Positions 1-12,472 are shown, numbered from the stretch's first letter. The stretch is DNA of 64,000 nucleotides from Acanthacorydalis orientalis (GCA_034766995.1 CM068315.1:54749556-54813555); one strand, 5' to 3'. The notes: generated by a model not told the origin, from the letters alone. A program made the numbers and translations.

Positions 1-2854
1 AAAGTTTTATACTCTGATCAGGTAACACTGAATATAATTGACAACTGTACAGAAATCAATAGTACAAATGATATTTCAATTCAAGTTTACATTGTTTTAA
101 AAATATGAAACATATCTTAAATATACAATTTAATCCTGTAAATTTAATAACGAACGATGATAACATTTTTTTGAAAATAAATAGAAGGAAAAATAATCAA
201 GACGAAGCTAATTAATGTTAATTAAATTAAGAAAGATATATGATAAATTTTTATTGACTTTTCCTTCTTCGTGTTCTTTTAAATTCATTTTAATATGAAT
301 CATAATTAAGAAAATGTAAGTTAATTTGTATAATACTTACAAAAGCATACATAATTTATGATATTACACAGAAAAAATTACTATATAATTTATAATATCA
401 CACTGAGAAAACCTTGGTTAAAAATTTCTCAGAATTTATCAAACGAAAAAGGTGGAAAATTTAGTAGTAATTAATTTTAATTGCATTAAAACGTTATTGT
501 TTTCTTAATAAAAAAAATCTATATTGTAAATAAAATCAACTAAGAGAATAATGTATGTAACAGTACATTTCTGATAATATAGTTAAATATTATTGTTATG
601 AAAGGACTTCCCGATCAAAACACTAAATATATACTCTAAAACTAAAAATAGAATCGAATAAATTAAAGTAGACGTTAAATTTAATATTGATTGACTGAAA
701 TATGAAGTTTTTTCAAATTTTATAATCTCTATTTTTAAAAATAAGAATATATCTATAAACTGTGGAAAATTGTTTCATTTCGTAACAATCAAATGGTATC
801 AATTAAAATGAAAAGTATGCATACTAAATTAAACCAATTTGAATTAGAAGCTTATTTTTTGCTCTTGAAATTTACTAAAAATTTAGACAATATGTAATAC
901 GTGCAGTGGAATGATTTCTACACTGAAGTGGAAATCATCATATATCATAAATTGAAAAATAAGAAGAATATTTTGAATAAAAAATTAAAAATATTCACAG
1001 ATAAAAACAAATCAATAATTGAAACAGACAAATGGACAGGAAAAGATAGTTATTAACCAGTCATTAGAGAGTTTGAATAATTCTGAATTAAACAATTGTG
1101 GAAAGGCTTTAATTTCAATCTAAATTTCCAAAATTATATAAAAAATATTTTATGTATTGTTAATTAAAAGTAATTTAATGCTTGTTCTCATTGATTCAAA
1201 TGGCGTTCAAAGTTTCAATATTGTTTTTTGATAGATTTCACAAAATTCCAAAACTTAAAAACATACAAAAAATATGAAGAAAGTAGTACTGACCGTTATT
1301 TCTAATAAAATTAATCTTTGATTTAGAATAATATTAGAATTTAAATCTTAGCATTATATTATTGGATAAATATAATGAGAGCTCAAAATTGATTTTCTAT
1401 TAACTAACGTTTTATCCTGAAATTTATATAATATATTTATTAATAAGTAATTATTTAGAAGACATACACAATAAAAAGATTTAATCATAATTCTGATTTA
1501 GTGATAATTAACATTTCTTTATCGAATTAATAAAAAAATAATTTATTTCAAGTCTAAATATAGAGAATAAATGTAATTAAAAATCAATTTCAATCAAAAA
1601 ACTATTTTCTCGTAATAATATATTAAAAAATATAAATCTAACTTCTCTGGTTTTTACAATATAAAATTGCATGCTGTTGAAACATTTTTTGTCTAGAAAA
1701 ACCGAGTAAATTTAAGTAGTTATTAGACAAGCATGTTGGAAAATTCAATGAATGTGCACACAACTTGCAAACAAATGTATTCATAAAATACAACAGAGCG
1801 TACGTGCAACCCTGATTTTAATTAACATACTAATTAGTGTAATGATTCTTGGGAAAATGAAATGGCCTTAATGAGCTACAAAACAGTAACAATAATAAAT
1901 ACTTCTTATTTATATCGAAAAGACAGTATTGCAAAACATTAGAAACAGCTTTTTTATAGTTTTATATTTATATTTTTTAATGAATTAATATTTTAGAAAA
2001 GATCATCATCAGTACTTGAAAACATTTTGAATTGTACAAAAAAATAAATTCTTTTAATAAATTAAATGCTTGTCTAATGTACATACTTTTATATTTTTAA
2101 AAAATCTGAAAATTAATATATTTTTTTCTAGTAAAGTATAATTTATAAAAATAACTAACTTAAATATAATTTATAAATATCAACATAATATATAATATCT
2201 ATGATAAATAACAATAATATAACCAGCGAAATTTGCACAGAACTGAATAACATAAGACGTTGACGTGCTCTTAAACACGCAATTATTTTGCTACCAAATT
2301 TATATATATATATATATATATATATTATACAGAGATATGAAACAGTTAAAAACTGAAAGTTTCAATTCAATATTCTAATAAATTAAATTTATTATTTATT
2401 TATTAGATAATAGATAAAAAATTATTATATCATCTTCATTCATTGTTAATCCATTACTAGATAACGATCACTTCTGATTTTTTGAACATAAACAATTCAC
2501 TTAACATTATTTTTATCATATTTCCAATCCACTTGATTCCATGTCCTTTTTATATTTATGACCTGTCTCTCAATATTTTCTGCCATTCTTCAGTTATGTC
2601 CTCTGCTTACAATGTGTTCGATCTATTTTCAATTCTTTATTTTACTCTTTACTTTTATTCTTATTATGATGTTTCTTTTTTCTTTGTTTTCGTATACATT
2701 ATATTTTTTCTACTCTTATCATATAATATATATTTTTTTATTATATTACTGAATTATTATCGAATTGGAACAAATTTTCTCAAATGAATTTTGTAGTTAC
2801 TCCATAAACAACATGTTTTTCTGATAAAAAGATTCAATTCTTTTCCATATTTAA
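1..2854. other. AT-rich stretch without a recognised gene
   Basis: Unique-looking AT-rich DNA with one short (TA)n at about 2300-2325. The frame at 2482-2787 is Phe/Ile/Tyr-rich, starts without ATG and looks like chance. No terminal repeats or RNA genes were seen. Confidence 0.6.
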
Positions 2855-2857
2855 AAT

Positions 2858-3106
2858 GAGTATTAATAATTTTTGATTGTTTATGCGCATTTAAATGACG
2901 ATACTATCATTTTCAGACGAGCAATGTACAGGAAAGTAAGACACAGAAAAATGTTTTCTGTACCATAATAGTCTAAGGATGATATCTCAATCAAAATGAA
3001 TATAACTAACAATAAAAAACGATCAATAATCAATTATTGAACAATTTTTATCTGAAAATATTTTCTTGTGTATGAAGTGAGTGAAACATTCATTTGTAAA
3101 AGTGAG
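2858..3106. mobile_element. MITE-A copy 1 (dispersed inverted-repeat element)
   Basis: The left end carries AATTTTTGATTGTT, then GCATTT.AATGACGATACTATCAT. The right end carries the inverse motif (CGATCAATAATCAATTATTG, then TTTTTATCTGAAAA) and ends with ATTCATTTGTAAAAGTGA. The same order recurs at 5.46, 11.27, 34.48, 46.6, 54.8 and 55.5 kb. No coding capacity is visible, so it is a non-autonomous element. Confidence 0.55.
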
Positions 3107-3551
3107 TTTACATAGAACTAATACAGTATTGTGAATTAAATAAAAGTTTCATCTCCGTAAATGTGCTCATATATAACATTTTATAGAAGAGTTTTATTTT
3201 GAATCAAAATGGACTTTTTAATTTAAATATTCAAAAGATCCATTCTAAGCATGACTGTATTGTTTTAATATTTCTGGCATCTTCCATATATTCGTATTAT
3301 CCATCCATCATAATAAATACTTAGTTCAAAAATATTTCATTAAATTTATGATTTTTTTTGAATGTATATGACGATTTGTGTGAGTAAACATTTACAAAAT
3401 TTATGAAACAGTCAAAAAAACATTCAATTAATACAGTGGTTTCAAAAAAAAGCAATATGAAAAAATATCTGAATTTATCCCTTTACCAATATCGTCAATT
3501 TAAATAAAGATTATTTTCATACACTAGATTTTTTATTGTATCAAAAATCAG

Positions 3552-3558
<7 letters not shown>

Positions 3559-3598
<40 letters not shown>
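3559..3598. repeat. (TA)n microsatellite
   Basis: About 40 bp of uninterrupted TA dinucleotides, followed by TGTGTGTA. Confidence 0.95.
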
Positions 3599-3600
<2 letters not shown>

Positions 3601-4167
3601 GTGTGTATACCGAAAATAAAAACGAATAAACGTGAAATAAATAATTATTAAATTATCTAAATAAATAATTAAACTATCTATAGAAATTAACAACTGTATT
3701 AATTTTTAATTGATACGAACAGAGTAATATTCTCTAATGAGAAAGAAATAAATTTCAAATGAAAATTACATTTTAAAAATCAAACAGACACTATCAACAT
3801 TTTAGGAAATCCAACTATTTGTAATTTGAAAAATGGAACAAACTCATACAATTTTCATATTTAAATAATCAGCCTTGTTTAAAACACGTTCGTTACTAAA
3901 CAGCAGACATGTTGTTTCACGTCAGTCTGTATTTTAAAGAGAAAAAATTCTTCAACGTTCTCTTAACTAGGATAAGTGTTTCGAAATGTTCTCATCAAAT
4001 TGCAAACTCGAGAAAAAACATAGACTTAACGAGCCAGAATCCGATAATCACGACGAAAATGGAAAAATATATGATCAGGAAAATTGTCGAACGGGTTAAA
4101 GTTTATCGTCTCGCATTTTGCAAACGAACCGAATTTTATCTCCGGTATCTTCTTTCGTTTCCTTATT

Positions 4168-4170
<3 letters not shown>

Positions 4171-4218
<48 letters not shown>
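4171..4218. repeat. (TA)n microsatellite
   Basis: About 48 bp of pure TA repeat. It creates the Ile-Tyr runs in the overlapping open frames on both strands, which are not genes. Confidence 0.95.
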
Positions 4219-4221
<3 letters not shown>

Positions 4222-4689
4222 TACACATTTAAAATTCATGTCACGGTTCCGTGTAAACTATAAATTTTCTGTTGAAATCCATACTGAGGACGTAAACGAT
4301 GCTGCAAAGAAACTACTTACTCTACATATACGCACGATGAAAAAAAAATGTAGATTAGCGTAATGAATAAACCATGAGACGGAGATTGCTCCAGTCTCGT
4401 ATCGGTTTGGTCTAGTATATATTATGGCCGGTATGCACACGTTGCCAAAATCGGATAGTTTATTGCAGAATTTCCGTAAAATACAGCTATAAATTTTAGC
4501 CCTTTTCTTTGTAGTTCTGTTAACTTTTATGAAAATTTATGTTGCAGATATTCAGTGATATTATGTTAAATAAGCTTCTCGCTCTGTACTTTTTTCAGTC
4601 GAAGTGTTTATTATTTATAGTACACTTATTTTAGATTTATTTGTCACTGTGCAGCAATATATACGCCATTAATAATACTTCTATTCAGC

Positions 4690-4796
<107 letters not shown>

Positions 4797-5458
4797 GTGT
4801 ATTCTGATAAGAAGATCAATTTATCTGATCATAAGCTGTTACAGAAAAAATATTCTGATCGTTAATTCAACAAAAACATTATCTGCCATAAAAAGTCATA
4901 TAAAAATCTATACAAAAACAGTATTTATGATTAAAAAAAAACTTTGTTTGAAGAATAAATTAAAATGTCTTTATTTTCAAATATATATATAGATATATAT
5001 TATGTTTGACTGTTATCTTAAAAATTCTTTACTTTTTATGTTTTTCGTTTTCAATCTGGCGACTAAATTTCAAATTTATCGGATATAAACATTAAGTAAT
5101 ATATGAAAAAGTTAATTAAGATAAAGTGTAAAAATTGTAAAATTTAGAAACGAATATTTTTCGTCTTAGAGAATCATTTATAAAAATCTTGTTTTCTTGC
5201 TGAAATCATTTGATTTTGAACTTATTTTCAGTATGCTTCCGGTCAGAATATCTGAGGAAGTCTCTTTTCCTAGTTCAAGGAAATTAAATTAATCTAGATT
5301 TAATTATATTTTCCTAGAAATATGTGAAAAAATAAAAAATTCTCGAAATCAACGTTCTTATAAATTCATAAAAACTCAACTTATGATAAAATTGTTTCAT
5401 CGATTAATTTTTCAGTTAACCCCCAAAACAACAATATTTTTTATAATTAAATCATTTT

Positions 5459-5665
5459 CTATTTGATTATTGATAATTTTTGATTGTTGTTTAAGTGCAT
5501 TTCAATGGCTGTGCCATAATTCTCAAGAGTTTTCTTTACATTACTTTTTTAAAAATAATAGCATCACTATCGAAATACATAAAATACATTCAAAAATAGT
5601 CAACAATCAATTACTAAACGTTTTTGATCAGAAAAAATTTCTATTGTTGTGGTATAAAAAAAATT
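5459..5665. mobile_element. MITE-A copy 2, left part, interrupted by pogo
   Basis: It starts with GATAATTTTTGATTGTTG and continues AGTGCATTTCAATGGCTGT, then TAGTCAACAATCAATTACTAAA and TTTTTGATCAGAAAA. It stops at the left end of the pogo-type element. The continuation (TGATGCCGTTCC...) resumes at about 6497. Confidence 0.6.
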
Positions 5666-6470
5666 CAATCCATCTCCAGTTATCCGGCATAACCACTGTC
5701 ACGGCTATGCCGGTTAACAAAATTTCTGGAGAAGCAGATTGTATGAGTTTTTGAATTAATGAAGGTCCAAACATAGTTATTTGAGTTAGGTAGCGAAGAT
5801 ATTTATTGAGTGTAATTATTATACACAGTGTATACTTATGTTCGTAGATTTTGAATTCAGAAAAAAAATATTAAAAAATATCAGTTATTTTTTGTTTCTT
5901 GGAAGCAAGTAGTTTAGCTGCAGCCATATCTCTGATGTATTGCAGCAGAGCTTATTTCTTCAGGTCATTAGCCTCATCCTGTTCTTCTAAATATTTTAAG
6001 ATATATTTTCAATTGCCTTGATGGCATGAACATGGATAATTGATGGCTGGCGCGAAGTTTTTTTTTCTTCCTCTTCTTTTTCAATTGTTGACTCCTGAAA
6101 AACATGGCTAACGATTTCGTCGTCATTTAACATTTGGTATCCAACTTCATTCTCATCTCTGTTTAACTATTCTCGGATGTCTTCGTCATCACAATCTGAG
6201 CAACCAGGTATCTCGTGTAAAATATCTAAAATTGTGTCTCACTAGGAATGACAACATCCTCTGTAGCAGCACTAAATGTAGATGGACCAACAACAGCTTC
6301 TAAAGTAGTCTCAATTTTATTCATTCATAATAAGATTGTTTACGGTAAAACAAAAAAAATTATTTGCTTGATGTAGCTTCATAACGTGTATATATATATA
6401 TATATATATACATACACGTTATAATTATCCGGCCAAATAATCGGTTTTCCGGATAATTGGAGTTCTACTG
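5666..6470 (-). mobile_element. Pogo/Tigger-like transposon, internally deleted
   Basis: The right end read inward is CAGTAGAACTCCAATTATCC, a pogo/Tigger-type terminus. The left end at about 5666 (CTCCAGTTATCCGGC) is a decayed counterpart. Both inner ends carry CCGG-centred repeats, including the hairpin arms CCGGCATA/TATGCCGG at 5683-5712. The 805-bp element keeps only the C-terminal acidic part of a transposase on the minus strand and has acquired a (TA)n tract at 6391-6411. The left boundary is uncertain by about 10 bp. Confidence 0.65.
5885..6330 (-). pseudogene. Pogo/Tigger transposase C-terminal remnant
   Basis: Read on the minus strand with stops and frameshifts, it shows acidic patches typical of the tail of Tigger/jerky-type transposases: PGCSDCDDEDIRE, then NRDENEVGYQMLNDDEIV and FQESTIEKEEEEKK. 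The catalytic core and the DNA-binding domains are absent. It is non-functional and sits entirely inside the element at 5666-6470. Confidence 0.5.
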
Positions 6471-6479
6471 TATATAAAA

Positions 6480-6590
6480 ATGATCCATCGATGCTGATGC
6501 CGTTCCCGTGACTTATTTTTGATGTCATGCTCTAACTGAATTGCGTACAGATAAACTACTTGCGACTAAAATGTTCTGTTTGGTTAAAAT
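6480..6590. repeat. Right-hand continuation of the repeat split by pogo
   Basis: TGATGCCGTTCCCGTGA, then CTAACTGAATTGCGTACAG and TTGCGACTAAAATGTTC. It matches 34715-34802 (TGATGCCGTTCCTGTGA, CTAACTGAATTGTGTACAG, TTGCGACTGAAATGTTC) with the same spacing. Confidence 0.65.
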
Positions 6591-6759
6591 GGTAAACATT
6601 AATATCAATTGTTAACAAATACGGTATTCTGTTTTATTATTCTATTTTAATCTTCAAAATGAAAAATTTAAATAGAATTCATTTACACGTTGTGTAAATA
6701 ATGTAGATATTGTAATTTTCAGTGCGATAAATGTTGAACTGTAGATTTAAATTTTTTTA

Positions 6760-6838
6760 ATAGCGGAGAGAGCGAACGGAGGGCGGAGCCCCATGGGAGT
6801 TGGTGAGCGTATCGAACAGTGAGCGAAACTCCCTAGTT
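6760..6838 (-). repeat. GC-rich dispersed motif, copy 1
   Basis: Read on the minus strand it is GTTTCGCTCACTG ... CATGGGGCTCCGCCCTCC ... TTCGCTCTCTCCGC. It stands out sharply from the AT-rich flanks and resembles the segments at 7.95, 39.0, 56.54, 60.24 and 61.63 kb. Confidence 0.5.
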
Positions 6839-7291
6839 GTGAAAATGAATCAAACGTATTCACTTCTAAATTCAAATAAACACATGATAAAAATTTTACG
6901 TCAACCCAACTAACATTTACATTAGTAAAATGAAAAGTGGAGATCATTTTACATAAAAACATATTCTCTCTTAACGTTAAACCATACGTGTATGTATATA
7001 TAATACCAAAGTTAACCTTTATGTGTTTAAATATTATAGAAATAAATCTATTTTAAAGCCATTTAAAATATAATAAATGAAACACCTTAAAATGTAATTG
7101 AATTTTCAACACGGACGTGAAGATAAAAATATCTATTAACATAAAAAATTCACAAACATCCACATATGTGCGTAAAACGTAATATAAAAAAGGATTACGA
7201 GTGAAACGTGCAAATATTTCATAAGTGTAGTAAAGACATTTAAATGTAAATTGCATTTAAATTGTAGGTATCATATTATGCTATATACATA

Positions 7292-7295
<4 letters not shown>

Positions 7296-7353
<58 letters not shown>
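7296..7353. repeat. (TA)n microsatellite
   Basis: About 58 bp of TA repeat. Confidence 0.95.
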
Positions 7354-7356
<3 letters not shown>

Positions 7357-7509
7357 CATCAGATGGAATTAATGTTTCCATGTGGTGACAACACAAAAAC
7401 ATACGCATAATCCCACAAATGACGGAGACAAATGGCTCACTTGTTCACTGAAAATATAATGTGGTAAAATTCTTTGTACATTTCTTTTCTGTTTTTCATG
7501 CCCGCATGC

Positions 7510-7512
<3 letters not shown>

Positions 7513-7553
<41 letters not shown>
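7513..7553. repeat. (TA)n microsatellite
   Basis: About 40 bp of TA repeat, ending in ACACG. Confidence 0.95.
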
Positions 7554-7556
<3 letters not shown>

Positions 7557-7923
7557 GTTTGTAATTTCATTAATTACTTAAAATTCTAATTTATTTTAAT
7601 TTTATATCCCTTTAATTTAAAAATATATTTGAAATATATTATTATAATTTTTATTCAAAAGTATATTTTCCCATGGTCATAAAACAATTTGTTTCATTTA
7701 ATTGTAAGTGATACACAATATTGAATAACGGTACATAATTAAGCTTTATTTTTGTAACTTTTATTTTTTAAAATCCCTTAATTTTATAAAATTGAGTGGA
7801 AGAAAAAAGTAACGATATTAGAAGAAGAAAAGAGGAATTAAAAAATATGCATGAAAAAAATAATAAACAAGAATAGCTAGTAGACAAAAAAAGTAAAAAC
7901 GGTTTTCTTCACATAAAGTAACT

Positions 7924-8000
7924 ACATATATATATATATATACATACACTAAGGGGCTCCGCCCTCTACTCGCTCTGCTCATTAATACTCTCACTTGTCA
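7924..8000 (+). repeat. (TA)n tract followed by GC-rich motif copy 2
   Basis: A short TA run (7924-7942) is followed by AAGGGGCTCCGCCCTCTACT and CGCTCTGCTC. This is the same core as copy 1 in the opposite orientation, sitting directly beside the microsatellite. Confidence 0.5.
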
Positions 8001-9000
8001 ATTATAACCAAGTGAGTACATTAACCGAATGAAACAATAAATATATTTAGGTATCATAGAAACCTTGTTCCAAATAAATAATATCGACTTCATGGATTTA
8101 TATATATATACACACATGTATGTATGTATAAACATGTAATATTTGTATTTAAGCGAATAAAAATATTATGAATAACTGGAATTATTTCTCCGTTTTAAAT
8201 TAACGTAAGCAATGCTTGCTCGAGCGTTGTGAAATGATAAAATATTCATCGCTCAAAGACCGTTAGAACTCGTTGCACGTATCTGTCATAATAATGGTTT
8301 TATTGCTCTCTGAAGATTACGACATTTAAGTTGTGGAACGTGCTTTCTATTTTCCAAAATAGTTCGGTCGGGTATGAGATTTCTTTTGAAATTTATTTCG
8401 CGTATTCAGATATCGATGTATGTTTATTAAAACTTATTGCAGTTTCGTGAAAAATACTTCAATTTTAAAGTTACTCTTTGTTTTTCACGCTCAAACATAT
8501 ATAACTAATGACGATTCGATAATAAATATCATTTCAATTTTATTTTCTTATTTTTGATCGCATAAATATCTGGTACGAAAAATTATATTAAAAAAGTAAA
8601 TAATTCTTGAATATTTAAAATTATTTTTTTTTCACTTAAAGAAATATTTTGTTTCAAATTTTGTGTCTGTAAAATATATTTGAAGAACATTTTATAAAAA
8701 GAGTAAGAGCTTTATTGTGTAGTTTTTAATATTAAAACAGGCGAGAAAAAGGTGAAAATTGCTTTAAAATTTACTGCTATATTTTATATATTTTCCAAGA
8801 ATACGTTTTTAGGAATGTGTTTTACTGTCAAGTAATGTAAGCTTAGGGAAACAACGGACACCTGACAGTTCAAATTTTTGTAAATGACAGAAAAGGTTTT
8901 TGTTGTCATTCATATCCAAAAACGAATTATCTGTTTAAAAAATAAAAACATGTATTAAAACATATAACTTACACACTCATATATATATATATATAATTGT

Positions 9001-9004
<4 letters not shown>

Positions 9005-9046
<42 letters not shown>
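9005..9046. repeat. (TA)n microsatellite
   Basis: About 42 bp of TA repeat, with a shorter TA run at 8978-8995 just before it. Confidence 0.95.
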
Positions 9047-9050
<4 letters not shown>

Positions 9051-9298
9051 TATATACACATATAATTAGGGGTACCAAACTAATTAAAACTTCATAAAAA
9101 TGTTAATTAATATTTCAACATTTTTGTATAACAAAAAAAGAAATATGAAATAAAAATCTAATTATAATTAAAACTTGAATTATATTTCATGAATTTAATT
9201 AGTTGCTTATTTTTATAAAATTAAATTAAAATGTCTACGTTAAAAATATGATTTTATTTCATTTATATAGATTCTGTATTATGTTAAAAATATTTTCG

Positions 9299-9301
<3 letters not shown>

Positions 9302-9341
<40 letters not shown>
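9302..9341. repeat. (TA)n microsatellite
   Basis: About 40 bp of TA repeat. Confidence 0.95.
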
Positions 9342-9346
<5 letters not shown>

Positions 9347-10627
9347 AAATATAAAAATAAAAAAGTTGTCATCTAGACTGAAATATTTTTAAATTGCAAA
9401 TGGATGAGTGGCTTATCATCTCCAGTTATAAAAGAATCAAGAATAATTATTAACTTTTAAGCTATCAATCATATACAGGAAAAAGATGCTTGTATCATTT
9501 CGAATAGATATTGTAATTTTAATATCACAATTAAATTGGGAAAAAATGGAGATGTTTTTCCATCAAATCAGTTTTTATATTTCAGAATTAATTTAAAAAT
9601 AGAAAAACGCCATAAAAATTAAATCCTCTGAGTATTTCTTGAAAAAATTGTTAAAAAATACTTTTATGTAATCATCTTGATCATATACTTTTATAAAGTT
9701 GCATATTTTTTAATTAAAACGACGGTTATTTTTACGAAAGACATAATGATGAAACAAAAAATTAACTGTTGAATTGACACGAACTAAACTTTTTAACAGT
9801 CTTAAAAAAGAAATTTCTAGAAATAAACGATTCTAAGAAGGAAATAGTAGATTAGTCTTATCTTGCATGATTTCTATTAAATATTGAATATTCAATAAAA
9901 ACAAGGGTGTTTACATTTTTTTTAAAGTTTAATTATATAAATTACCTTTAACAAGATAAAGTTAAGAACTGAATAGTAATAAAAATGTAATTTTTAAGAT
10001 GATATTATTTTTAATTTAAAAATTACATTCAATTGAATTTTTTAAAATTACTATTATAATTTTCATTAATAAAAATGCTGAGATGTTTGATTACAAATAG
10101 GGAACGAGAAAAGTTTATTCATTAGGTCAAATTGTATTAAGATAAGTCAAATCATGACACAACAATTGGATGTTTTATTTGAGATCACATCCAGAATCCG
10201 TCATCAAACTATTGAAACTAAATCCTAAAATATTTTTTTACGTTTAATAAAATTAAATAAGTTAGAAGTTAAAAATGTTGTTGTTTAATTTGTGATTTTA
10301 TACATTATTTATAGATCTATGTAGAATAGATACTTGCATACATTTTAAATTAAAAATTATTGTATATTTTTATGTTATTTACAATATAATATTTCTAGAT
10401 ATTTAATAGATATTAAAATGTAACATTTATTAATTTGTTTCCTAGAGAAATAGTATTTTATATTAATCTTCATATTATTTGCATAGAAGATTATGTATTT
10501 TTGAAATTCGTATAATCACGTATGCGTAAGACAGTACATTCATAAGTGGTTAATTAACAAAAAATAGAAACCGTACTTAATCATATGTTCGTTTCTAATT
10601 GTAGTAAGAATATTATATTCTAAATAC

Positions 10628-11003
10628 CTGTACCTGTTCGAGTCCCAGACTATGAGTGTAGCAGCTCCTTTGTACGTGTTTATTAACTCGAAGTACGCTG
10701 TGACGGCTTCTCCTCCACCCTTGCCGCCAACGTCTCCTGCAGGATCACCCGATGCTCGACTGTACTCGTTCCCATTCGTCATGTCTCGTTGCGTCGCGTA
10801 CAACTCTTTGTGTGATATATTATCGGGAATATTCTGTACACCGTTCCTGCTATCGCTCTTGGATGATCCTTCGTTTCTATCATTTCTGATCTTGATTCCG
10901 ACGCCGTTTCTGCCTTTTTCATTTTCCCTCCAATACACAGACTCATCCATCTTTATTCGCGGCTTAACACCGTCACCCATTGTTATACCACCTTCTGTGA
11001 TTT
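10628..11003 (-). CDS. Exon 2 of the same unrecognised gene
   Basis: The acceptor is TTCATCTTTCAG with AG at 11005-11004. Joined to exon 1 after one base, the frame stays open through the split Glu codon, ITEGG and the in-frame ATG at 10980, and then for about 120 more codons. The N-terminal half is charged and low in complexity (Arg, Asn, Ser, Asp). A Gly-rich stretch (GDVGGKGGGEA) follows, then a more ordered segment (AYFELINTYKGAATLIVWDS). Two overlapping donors could end the exon: CAG|GTACAG (exon end 10634) or CAG|GTATTT (exon end 10628), both phase 2 and differing by two codons. Read-through past them hits a stop at 10540. The exon is much richer in GC than its surroundings. The matching phase and the good splice sites are the case for one gene. 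No domain family is recognised. Confidence 0.72.
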
Positions 11004-11237
11004 CTGAAAGATGAAAGTAAAAGATATTTTAGAAAAAATCCGTCTTTATGTATTTTTTTATATAGAGTGTTCGCAAACATTTGATTTACTTTTTTTGCTT
11101 TAGTTCATCAATAGTTCGAAACTAAGAGTAAACTAGAACACTTATTTCGATTCGAAATGTTAACGAAAATTTATTATCATTTTATCTATTTTGCTCAAAA
11201 GAAAATTAATTTCTTTCCTGATCTTCAATTTAATTTC

Positions 11238-11378
11238 GTCTTATCAAAAATGTTTAAGATTTAATTATGGTTATTTTTGATTGTTGCTTATATGCATTTC
11301 GATGACTATACCATCATCTTCCTGAGCACTAAGGTACATATTTACTTGAAACTGTTATAATTCTTGAGTAAAAAGTTT
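11238..11378. mobile_element. MITE-A copy 3, left half
   Basis: ATCAAAAATGTTTAAGATTT, then TATTTTTGATTGTTGCTTAT, then GCATTTCGATGACTATACC and GAGCACTAAGGTACAT, the best-preserved left half of the family. The inverted right end is missing. Confidence 0.55.
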
Positions 11379-11837
11379 TATTTTGAAAAAGGAAGATTGT
11401 TTTAAGTATTTTCTGTAAATTTATTGATCGCTCTACATTCCTTTAATGATGTATTAGATGTTAAAATAACAAAACTTAATTAACCTAAAATTAAATAAAA
11501 AAAAAATTTTCATTATAAGTGGACAAAACAAATCCCTATATCTTCTTAAAAGAACATAAAAAATCGCATGTCTATAAATTTATTTGTTCATTTTTATCGA
11601 TAAGTCCATATGATCATTTTTCATTACATATCTTGCTTATATCAATCTTGATTATAGGGAATGCAAATGTAATAAGTTCAATCTTATAGTGAATCATATA
11701 GATTTTGATTCCGGTATATCTATGTGGAATTTATTTGCCGTTGATACAGTGAGTCAAGATTATATTGAGTAACTATAGTCTTTCATGGTGGTTTCGTTAT
11801 AAATTATTGTAATCGTAATAGTTACATATTGAATGTA

Positions 11838-12344
11838 CCAATTAATCCGGTGCCTTTTTATTTACGGTTTATTGTATTGGGTTGGCCAATATGTAAAGTC
11901 TGATATTTCGGTCAATTTTTTTTTAATATAGATTTTTTTTAAATAAATTATTGACCATTATGATCAATGGCTTTTTAACATCTTGTAAGCAGTTTCATAA
12001 CACCATTCTCCCAGAATTGGTTATGTATTTCAGCAAAAGATCTCGAAACATGTATTTCATGGACCTCAAAAAATCAAAATTTTGCTTTAATTGACTTTTT
12101 GGAAAGAACGAAATAAGTGTAAATCTGTTGATGTTAAGTTCGGTGAATATGGTGGATGAATAAAAACATCCCAGTTCAGCTCTCTCAATTTTTGTCGAGT
12201 GACTGAAAATACATGTGGCTTCTTGTTATCTTGGTACAAAACGCTATACTGCTTCGCTATATGGTGTTTTTAAATGTTAGGATTGACATTTAAAAATCCT
12301 ACAGAGTTATGATTCGTTCAATTTAAAGACACCGAATTAATTCG
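11838..12344. mobile_element. 507-bp inverted-repeat element carrying a mariner fragment
   Basis: The ends are inverted copies: CCAATTAATCCGGTGCC on the left, and CGAATTAATTCGGTGTC when the right end is read inward. Each is flanked by TA (11836-11837 and 12345-12346), the target duplication of the Tc1/mariner superfamily. Inside lie a second mariner-type end (GGGTTGGCCAATATGTAAAG, about 11879) and a C-terminal transposase remnant pointing at it. A perfect hairpin (TTTTTAAATGT / ACATTTAAAAA) lies at 12267-12296. A related single end (GCACCGAATTAATTTG) is at 59705-59720. Confidence 0.55.
11935..12246 (-). pseudogene. Mariner transposase C-terminal remnant
   Basis: The minus-strand reading gives QDNKKPH, QKLRELNWDVFIHPPYSPNL and STDLHLFRSFQK, the C-terminal catalytic block of a mariner transposase with its second and third Asp. 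Downstream it decays, although traces of the last helices can be followed. The N-terminal DNA-binding half is absent. The 3' end of the original mariner is probably GGGTTGGCCAATATG at about 11879. Confidence 0.7.
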
Positions 12345-12421
12345 TACATGTGAGGCTAAATCTCATGTTATTTTTTTAAAAAAAGTGACTACCTTGTGAA
12401 ATCTTCGTTATACACCCTATA

Positions 12422-12423
<2 letters not shown>

Positions 12424-12462
<39 letters not shown>
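12424..12462. repeat. (TA)n microsatellite
   Basis: About 38 bp of TA repeat, followed by CATGTATGTATGTGTAT. Confidence 0.95.

Positions 12463-12472
<10 letters not shown>

Larger units (their letters stand above)
6839..10627. other. Gene-poor stretch downstream of exon 2
   Basis: Further exons of the minus-strand gene would be expected here, but no GC-rich open segment with splice sites was found. 8160-8460 is less AT-rich and unique-looking, without a coding frame. The remainder is AT-rich DNA and microsatellites. Confidence 0.45.

Noticed and set aside
2482..2787. 101-codon Phe/Ile/Tyr-rich frame
   Set aside because: It starts at a non-ATG codon and its composition follows the T-rich strand. 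No membrane-protein pattern beyond base composition.
4026..4363. Open frames on both strands rich in Ile-Tyr
   Set aside because: They are read through a (TA)n tract and have no conserved flank. The same applies to the frames around 12.4, 22.5, 28.9, 29.9, 32.0, 37.6, 39.8, 46.3, 50.1, 51.4, 56.0, 58.5 and 63.5 kb.
10652..11014. Plus-strand frame of 120 codons
   Set aside because: It is the antisense shadow of exon 2, which has matching splice sites and phase on the minus strand.
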